NCBI GenBank assembly: GCA_001443455.1 | Contig: LDXO01000006.1 | Coordinates: 61,029-125,028 of the forward strand | Direction: 5' to 3' | DNA length: 64,000 nucleotides | From: Deltaproteobacteria bacterium CSP1-8 | Lineage (GTDB): Bacteria; Desulfobacterota; Deferrimicrobia; Deferrimicrobiales; Deferrimicrobiaceae | Shown here: in pieces, positions 57,864 through 64,000 of the stretch | Layout of the letters: each line of letters starts with the position of its first letter | How positions within the stretch are numbered: position 1 is the stretch's first letter | Made by a program: the position numbers and the translations under genes | The notes under the pieces: model-generated | What the model was told of the DNA's origin: nothing | What the model saw: only the letters and a program-made list of their open reading frames with translations | Databases searched by the model: none

Positions 57864-58340
57864 TCAAGCGGCCGTCCGGGCGTTCTCATGGACGACGATC
57901 GTCCTGCAGACCTTGTCGTGCAGCCCCTGCTTGCGCAGGTCGAAGGCGGCCCACAGGTAGCCGAGATCGAGCGTCAGGTCGCACAGGAAATACCCGAGCC
58001 ACCGCAGGAACGCTTTCCGGTAGTCGAGGGGGGAGCCGTCCTCGTTTACCACCTTGATCCGGAGCGCCATCTTCCCGAAGGTCTGCCCGAAGGCACCGTG
58101 GAGATAGACATAGTAGAAGGCGGGGAAGAACACGAAGAAGACGATCCGCACGACGTTCTCCGCGGAGAGCCGGTCGAACCAGAAACCCTCGCCGAATCCG
58201 CTCGGGGCCCACAGTCCCGCGTCTGCCCCCATCCGGTCCCCGAGGTAGAAGAGGTTGAACGTGGCGAGGATGAGGATGAGGTCGATGGTGCGCGCGAACA
58301 GGCGAATCCAGAATCCCGCGTACGGATGTTCTTCCCTCAT
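57864..58340 (-). CDS. RDD-family membrane protein
   Basis: YAGFWIRLFARTIDLILI; FGQTFGKMALRIKVVNEDG. Confidence 0.88.
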   Translation of the reverse strand: MREEHPYAGFWIRLFARTIDLILILATFNLFYLGDRMGADAGLWAPSGFGEGFWFDRLSAENVVRIVFFVFFPAFYYVYLHGAFGQTFGKMALRIKVVNEDGSPLDYRKAFLRWLGYFLCDLTLDLGYLWAAFDLRKQGLHDKVCRTIVVHENARTAA

Positions 58341-58355
58341 CGTGAGCGGGCTCGT

Positions 58356-59093
58356 TCAGGGATTTCCGAAATGATACATCACCATGCTCACCGCGGCGAT
58401 GGAGGCCGTCTCCACCCGCAGGATCCGTTGTCCCAGTCCCGCCCGGACGAAGCCCGCCCGCTCCGCTTCCCGGACCTCGTCTTCCGAGAAGCCTCCCTCG
58501 GGACCGATGAGAAGCGCCACGCTCCTTGCCCCGCCCCTGCCGGACAGGGCCTCCTTCAGCCCGAACCTCCTCTCCCCTTCGTAGAACACGATGCGTGCCT
58601 CCGACGAGGCGGCCAGGGCGAGCGCTTCGGGATAGGAGAGAAGGCCGGGAATTTCCGGTACCCGGGCGGAACCGCACTGCTTGGCGGCGGCGAGCGCCAC
58701 CCGTTCCCAGCGCGTACGTCTCCTTTTCGCGTCCTGCGCGTCGATCCGGGGGATCGTCCGGGACGACCGGAACGGCGCCACCCGGGAGCATCCGAGTTCG
58801 GTAGCCTTCTCGAGGATGAAGTCCATCTTGTCGGCCTTGGGCAGCCCGACGAGAAGCGTGACGGCGACCTCCGGAGGGGGCTCCGGCGGCCACGTTTCGA
58901 GCACCTCGGCGCGCAGCGACCGCGAAGTCGCCTCGAGGATCCGCATCCGGTACCGCTTTCCCTCTTCGTCGAAGGCGAAGAACGAGTCGCCAGGGCCCAG
59001 GCGAACCGCCCGGAGCATATGCCCCGCCTCCGTTCCGGATAAAACGGCCGTGTCTCCCGAGATGTTCTCGCGGTTGACAAAAAACGTGGGCAT
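58356..59093 (-). CDS. rsmE: 16S rRNA m3U1498 methyltransferase
   Basis: EKATELGCSRVAPF, LLIGPEGGFSEDEV, LGQRILRVETA. Confidence 0.94.
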   Translation of the reverse strand: MPTFFVNRENISGDTAVLSGTEAGHMLRAVRLGPGDSFFAFDEEGKRYRMRILEATSRSLRAEVLETWPPEPPPEVAVTLLVGLPKADKMDFILEKATELGCSRVAPFRSSRTIPRIDAQDAKRRRTRWERVALAAAKQCGSARVPEIPGLLSYPEALALAASSEARIVFYEGERRFGLKEALSGRGGARSVALLIGPEGGFSEDEVREAERAGFVRAGLGQRILRVETASIAAVSMVMYHFGNP

Positions 59094-59094
59094 C

Positions 59095-60027
59095 CTACGG
59101 CGCGGTCCCTTCCCGCCGGAGCAGAAGGGCGGCCCACTGGCCATCCTCTTTTTTCCCCGCGAGCCGGCACCCGGCGGTCTCGTACTCTTTTTCCACCCAG
59201 TCGCTCTTTTCCGCCAGGATCCCGGAAAGAACCAGCCAGCCTCCCCGCTCCATCCGGGCGGTGATTTCCTGCTTGAGATCGATGAGGATCTCCGCGAGGA
59301 CGTTCGCCAGGACGAGATCGTACCTTCCCTCCATGCACGAAAGCGGCGTCGTGGCGGCATAGAACCGGTCCTCCACGCCGTTGATCCGGGCATTTTCCCC
59401 GGCGACCTCCACCGCCTTCGGGTCGACGTCGATCCCCACTGCGCACGACGCCCCCAGGCGGGCCGCGGCAATCCCGAGGATCCCCGTCCCGGTCCCGAAA
59501 TCCAGCACCCGGAGGGGCAGCGGGGCGGCGTCGAAGGCCTCTTCCAAAAACTGGAGGCACATCCTGGTCGTCTCGTGCGTCCCGGTGCCGAATGCCTGGC
59601 CGGGGTCGATGGTGAGGACGACCTCTCCGGGGGAGGGCGCATACGGCTCCCACGAAGGCTTCACGGTGATCCGCCTTCCGAGCCGTCTCGGCTTGAAGTT
59701 CTCCTTCCACTTTTCCGCCCAGCCGAAATCCGTGATCTCCGCCGCCGAGACGAAGGATCCCGCCTCGGCACCGAACGACTCCGCCAGCACGGGAAGGAAG
59801 TCGAGGAACTCCTGTTTCACGGAGTGCAGATCGGCCTCCCAGGGGAAATACGCGGTGAGCCGGGTCACCTCCTCCGGGGGCGGAAGGGGGTCCGCCGGGT
59901 CACCCTCCGGGCCGAAGAGCCGCTCGTCGTAGGCCATCCCCAGCGCACCGTGCTCCGTGAAGAAATGGGAGAGGGCGTCCACCGCCTCCCGTCGCGTCTC
60001 CACGGTGAAGGATTTCCAGCGTGTCAT
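59095..60027 (-). CDS. prmA: Ribosomal protein L11 methyltransferase
   Basis: DPGQAFGTGTHETTRMCLQFLE, VLDFGTGTGILGIAAARLGA, LVLANVLAEIL. Confidence 0.95.
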   Translation of the reverse strand: MTRWKSFTVETRREAVDALSHFFTEHGALGMAYDERLFGPEGDPADPLPPPEEVTRLTAYFPWEADLHSVKQEFLDFLPVLAESFGAEAGSFVSAAEITDFGWAEKWKENFKPRRLGRRITVKPSWEPYAPSPGEVVLTIDPGQAFGTGTHETTRMCLQFLEEAFDAAPLPLRVLDFGTGTGILGIAAARLGASCAVGIDVDPKAVEVAGENARINGVEDRFYAATTPLSCMEGRYDLVLANVLAEILIDLKQEITARMERGGWLVLSGILAEKSDWVEKEYETAGCRLAGKKEDGQWAALLLRREGTAP

Positions 60028-60102
60028 CTTCTCCGCTTGCCCTTCCTCCCGGCGCGTCTGCGGCTAAAAATAGTCGTCCCGGGAATATGCTAAGATAGCA
60101 CC

Positions 60103-61338
60103 TTGCCGCCCCCCCACGACAGAAAAATGGACCGGGACAGAACACAACTCCTCTCGTTTGCCGACGCGCTTCGCCCCGATGCGGAGAGGATGCTCCGGGC
60201 GATCACCAGGTTTGCCGAGCTTCCGCTCCAGGAGAAGCGCACCTCCGAAACCCTCGCGGCGTTCCTTAAGGGCCGGGGATTCCGGGTGGAGAGGGGAATC
60301 GCGGGGATGGACACCGCGTTCCGGGCGGAAGTGTCCTTCGGCAGGGGGAAACCGGCGGTGGCGTTCCTGTGCGAGATGGATGCCCTGCCGGGCCTGGGGC
60401 ACGCCTGCGGGCACAACCTGGGCGGGGTCGCCTCCGCATGCGCGGCGGCGGCGCTGGCCCGTTTCGGGGCTTCCCGTTTCCGGGCGGGGAAGGTCATCGC
60501 CCTGGGGACCCCCGCCGAGGAGACGGGGTACGGCAAGGCCCGGATGGTCGAGGAGGGGATCTTCTCGGGAGTCGACGCGGCGATGATGGTCCATGCCTCC
60601 TCCCGGCGCCACGTGGCCAAGGGGTGCCTGGCCCTCTGCAAGGTCCGGTTCACCTACCTGGGGAAGGCGTCGCACGCGGCGGCGTACCCGGAGCACGGCG
60701 TCAACGCGCTCGACGGCGTCCTCCTCCTCTTCCAGGGAATCGCGACGCTGCGCCAGCACCTCCCCGATACCGTCCGGGTCCACGGGATCATCACGGAGGG
60801 AGGAAAGGCCCCCAACATCGTCCCGGAACGCGCCCAGGCGTACTTCTACGTCCGGGGAGAGACCGACGACGAGATGCTCGACTCGGTCCGGAGGGTAAAG
60901 GAGTGCGCCCGCGGCGCGGCGACTGCAACGGGCTGCCGGTTGCGGATGGAGGAGGGACCGTACCCCCTCTCCGCGATGAAGGTCAACCCGGTGCTTGCCG
61001 GCTCCTACCGGCGCGCCCTCGCGGTGCTGGGCCGTAAGGAGAGCGGCGCGCCCACCGACAGGAACCGCGGCTCCTCCGACATCGGGAACGTCTCCCAGGT
61101 CGTCCCGTCGCTCCAGCCGAACGTGCCGATCTCGAAAGGCGAGCGGGTGGAGATCCACACCCGATCCTTCGAGCAGGCGACCACGAGTCCCGCCGGGGTG
61201 GAAGGGATGATGGAGGGGATCCGGGCGCTGGCGCTGGCCGGGTACGACCTGTTCGCGGATCCCCGGCTCGTCCGGGAGGCCTGGAAGGCCTTCCGCAAAG
61301 ACGGGGGACGTTCCTTCCGCTCCAAGGAAAAGTTGTAA
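60103..61338 (+). CDS. M20-family amidohydrolase/peptidase
   Basis: EMDALPGLGHACGHNLGG, GTPAEETGYGKA. Confidence 0.92.
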   Translation: MPPPHDRKMDRDRTQLLSFADALRPDAERMLRAITRFAELPLQEKRTSETLAAFLKGRGFRVERGIAGMDTAFRAEVSFGRGKPAVAFLCEMDALPGLGHACGHNLGGVASACAAAALARFGASRFRAGKVIALGTPAEETGYGKARMVEEGIFSGVDAAMMVHASSRRHVAKGCLALCKVRFTYLGKASHAAAYPEHGVNALDGVLLLFQGIATLRQHLPDTVRVHGIITEGGKAPNIVPERAQAYFYVRGETDDEMLDSVRRVKECARGAATATGCRLRMEEGPYPLSAMKVNPVLAGSYRRALAVLGRKESGAPTDRNRGSSDIGNVSQVVPSLQPNVPISKGERVEIHTRSFEQATTSPAGVEGMMEGIRALALAGYDLFADPRLVREAWKAFRKDGGRSFRSKEKL

Positions 61339-61355
61339 GAACGTCCCTGTGCTTT

Positions 61356-63800
61356 TCAGGCAAGGACGACGATCGTTGCCCCGTCGCCCCCCTGCTCCCG
61401 CGGGGCAGGGAAGAACCGCTTCGCGTACGGGGAGGCCTTCAGATGGCGGCGCACCCCCGTTTTCAGCGCCCCTGTCCCGTGCCCGTGGATGAGGAAGGCG
61501 TGGGGAGACTGGGCAAGGGAGAGCCGGTCGAGGAAAGCGTCCACCTCGGGCAGGGCGTCGTCCACGTACATCCCCCGCAGGTCGAGGGTATTCCCGGATG
61601 TCTGGAGGTACACCTCGGAAGCGGATTTCTCGGGCCTGCGCGCTGTGCCGGAAGCCGCAGACCCCGCGGGGGCCCTGTCCCCCGCGAAGACCCGGACCTG
61701 GTCCCTTGGCACCCGCGTTTTCATCCCCCCCACCAGCACCTCCACCCCGTTCTCCTGCAGGCCGGCGGGCGCGCTGACTTCCCCTTCCTTGTGAAGGGGA
61801 GACAAAAAGACCCTCTGCCCGGGGTAGAGGACGGCCCCCGGCGGCAGGGGCGCGGTCCTGCTCATCATCGCCCGCACCGCGGGATCCTCCTCCGCGGCTC
61901 TTGCCTTCTCCTTCCACTCGCGCAGGACCGTCGACGCCTTCCGGACCGTCTCGATCTTTTTCTCCTTGCGCAGCTCCTCCGTGACCGCCCGCAGCTGGGC
62001 TTCCGCCTTCCGGATCTCCTCGCGGATCCTCTGGCGTCCCTTCTCCAGCGCCTTCGACTCCTCCTCCCGCGCGCGATCCCGCAAGGTTGCGAGGAGTTGC
62101 TTTTCCTCTTCCGCCTCGCGGCGCTTCGCGCCGAACTCCGCGGCCTCGGCCGCGAGCTTTTCCCGCTCCCGTTCCAGCCGCGCGAGGACCTCGTCGAGCT
62201 TCTGCTCCTCCCCGGTGAGGTACCGTTTCGCCCGGGCGAGGACCTCCTCGGGAAATCCCAGCGCCCGGGCGATCTCCATCGCCATGCTTCTTCCCGGAAC
62301 GCCGATCCGCAGACGGAACGTGGGGCGAAGCGCCTCCGGGTCGAACTCCATCGAGCCGTTTTCGAAGCGCCGGTCCCCGAAGGCGATCCCTTTCAGCTCC
62401 TCGAAGTGGGTCGTGGCCAGGACCCGGACCTCGCGGTCCGCGAGCACCTCCAGAAACCCCCGGGCGATGGCCGCCCCCTCCCTCGGATCGGTTCCCGAGA
62501 CGACTTCGTCCAGCAGGACCAGGGAGCCCCGGTCCGCCCCCGCGAGGATCTCGTTCAGCCTCCGCACGTGGGCGGAGAAGGTGGAGAGGTCCTGTTCCAC
62601 GCTCTGCTCGTCCCCCACGGAGGCGAACACCCGGGGGAAGGTCGATAATGTCGAGTCGCCGGAGGCGGGGACGGACAACCCCGCCATCGCCATCAGCGTC
62701 AACAGCCCCAGCGTCTTGAGCGCGACGGTCTTTCCCCCCGCGTTGGGCCCCGTGAGGATCAGGCACCGGTAGGGGCGCCCGAGCGCAAGATCGTTGGGCA
62801 CGACTTCCTTGCGGGCCAGGACCATCAGCGGGTGGCGCGCGGAGAGGAGGTTCACCTCGCCGGAGGCGTTCACGGTGGGCTCCGCGGCGGAGAGTTCCTC
62901 CGCTAGGAGGCATCGCGCCTGGAGGAAGTCCATGTGCGCCAGGATCGCGCGGCACCGGAGGAGCTCGTCGGAAAGGCGGGAGACCTTGCCGCTGAGCTCG
63001 GCCAAGATCCTGGCGATCTCCCGTTCCACCTCGATCTCGGCCATCTTGATCTCGTTGTTCAGGTAGACGAGCTCCTCCGGTTCGAAGAATACGGTCTGGC
63101 CGCTTTGCGAGGTGTCGTGGACGATCCCGGGGAACAGCCCCTTGGCCGCGATCCGGAAGGGGATCACGAGCCGCCCCGAGCGGACGGTGGCGTACCCTTC
63201 CTGGATGTGGCGGGCGAACCGGGGCGAGGCGATGATCTCGTCGGCGGTCTTCTGGAGGCGGTTCCGAAGCTGCTGCAACTGCCGCCGCAAGCCCCCGAGG
63301 GACGGAGACGCCCGGTCGAGGATGTTCCCGGAACCGTCGATCTTCCCGTCGATCTCGTCGGCCAGGTTGCGCAGGGGGGGAAGCTTTCTGGCATGGTGCG
63401 CGAGTCGCGGGTACTTTCCGCGGCGGTCCTCGAAGAACCGGCGGGTGCGCTCCCCGGTCTTGGCCGTGCTCCCGACGAGGAGCAGTTCGGCGGGGGAGAG
63501 CGGCGCGCCTTTCACCGCCTTCTCCACTGCGGGGGTGATCTCCTTCAGCCCCTCGAGAGGAAGAGCACCCTCGCCGATCAGCATCCTGCGGCCATCCCGG
63601 TTCTCCTCCAGGGAGATCCGGATGGCGTCGAGGTCCGTCCCGGGCAAAATCTCCGCGCACCGCTCCCTGCCCGGTTCGGAGGAGGCGTGCCGGCAGAGCC
63701 GGGAGACGACTTTCCCCCATTCGAGCGCTTCGAGCGCGTTGGACCACGGCGTTTCCGGCAACCCTGGCTTCCCCTGGAAAATCCTTCGTTGCCCGTTCAT
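61356..63800 (-). CDS. mutS2: Endonuclease MutS2
   Basis: GPNAGGKTVALKTLGLL Walker A, LVLLDEVVSGTDPREGAA, C-terminal Smr domain (LDLRGMYVDDALPEVDAFLD..HGHGTGALK). Confidence 0.95.
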   Translation of the reverse strand: MNGQRRIFQGKPGLPETPWSNALEALEWGKVVSRLCRHASSEPGRERCAEILPGTDLDAIRISLEENRDGRRMLIGEGALPLEGLKEITPAVEKAVKGAPLSPAELLLVGSTAKTGERTRRFFEDRRGKYPRLAHHARKLPPLRNLADEIDGKIDGSGNILDRASPSLGGLRRQLQQLRNRLQKTADEIIASPRFARHIQEGYATVRSGRLVIPFRIAAKGLFPGIVHDTSQSGQTVFFEPEELVYLNNEIKMAEIEVEREIARILAELSGKVSRLSDELLRCRAILAHMDFLQARCLLAEELSAAEPTVNASGEVNLLSARHPLMVLARKEVVPNDLALGRPYRCLILTGPNAGGKTVALKTLGLLTLMAMAGLSVPASGDSTLSTFPRVFASVGDEQSVEQDLSTFSAHVRRLNEILAGADRGSLVLLDEVVSGTDPREGAAIARGFLEVLADREVRVLATTHFEELKGIAFGDRRFENGSMEFDPEALRPTFRLRIGVPGRSMAMEIARALGFPEEVLARAKRYLTGEEQKLDEVLARLEREREKLAAEAAEFGAKRREAEEEKQLLATLRDRAREEESKALEKGRQRIREEIRKAEAQLRAVTEELRKEKKIETVRKASTVLREWKEKARAAEEDPAVRAMMSRTAPLPPGAVLYPGQRVFLSPLHKEGEVSAPAGLQENGVEVLVGGMKTRVPRDQVRVFAGDRAPAGSAASGTARRPEKSASEVYLQTSGNTLDLRGMYVDDALPEVDAFLDRLSLAQSPHAFLIHGHGTGALKTGVRRHLKASPYAKRFFPAPREQGGDGATIVVLA

Positions 63801-64000
63801 TATATCGGGAACGTGGTAGCATCCACGGTTGATTTCCCGGGAGCGGAGGAAGCGGCGGGATTCGAGTGTACTACGCCTGGCGTCCTCCCGCCGCGGGCGC
63901 CCCTCTCCTTCGGCCCGCCGACCGGATGCCGCCCCATGGTCCGGGAACTTAGGATCGGCTCCGCTTCGTCTGCGTGATACCTCCAGGGACATGGAATGAT

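Noticed and set aside
57692-57889. 65-aa minus-strand ORF (..LAQMVEQRTENPRVPSSILGGATRKHQG)
   Set aside because: It is the translated tRNA-Phe gene, a well-known type of spurious protein.
60064-63822. 1252-aa minus-strand ORF
   Set aside because: Lies in another frame of mutS2 with Arg/Gly/Pro-rich composition typical of GC-rich shadow ORFs.

Overview
GC-rich 64-kb bacterial chromosomal window, probably a deltaproteobacterium-like lineage (inferred from gene content and style only). It holds sulfate-assimilation genes, an amino-acid ABC transporter, and an NtrC/histidine kinase/NRAMP operon. A copper/heavy-metal resistance island spans about 17.2-35 kb: P-type ATPase, TolC, multicopper oxidase, cupredoxin-CusF fusion, DUF2318/FtsX-type ABC genes and CusCBA-type RND efflux. 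The remainder is housekeeping and accessory genes (GcvR, Def, ArfB, RsmE, PrmA, tRNA-Phe, MutS2). Most notable signals: (1) a peroxiredoxin-like gene at 41172-41708 with an in-frame TGA exactly at the catalytic Cys position (UxxC) and a bacterial-SECIS-like hairpin just downstream, so a probable selenoprotein split by the ORF track; (2) an unassigned structured RNA candidate at about 3452-3645 with a TATAAT box, a 12-bp closing stem and an intrinsic terminator; (3) two convergent genes (NRAMP-Usp and a mercuric-reductase-like flavoprotein) fused tail-to-tail at about 10590 with neither stop codon; (4) a glycosyltransferase insert flanked by a 133-bp direct duplication of the hdac-arfB intergenic region plus the arfB 5' end, with an adjacent mosaic of pieces copied from about 58 kb; (5) a 169-bp MITE-like element ending the cysN gene; (6) two adjacent secreted internal-repeat proteins that share a candidate operator with the copper operons. 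All calls come from reading the sequence; no database search was run.
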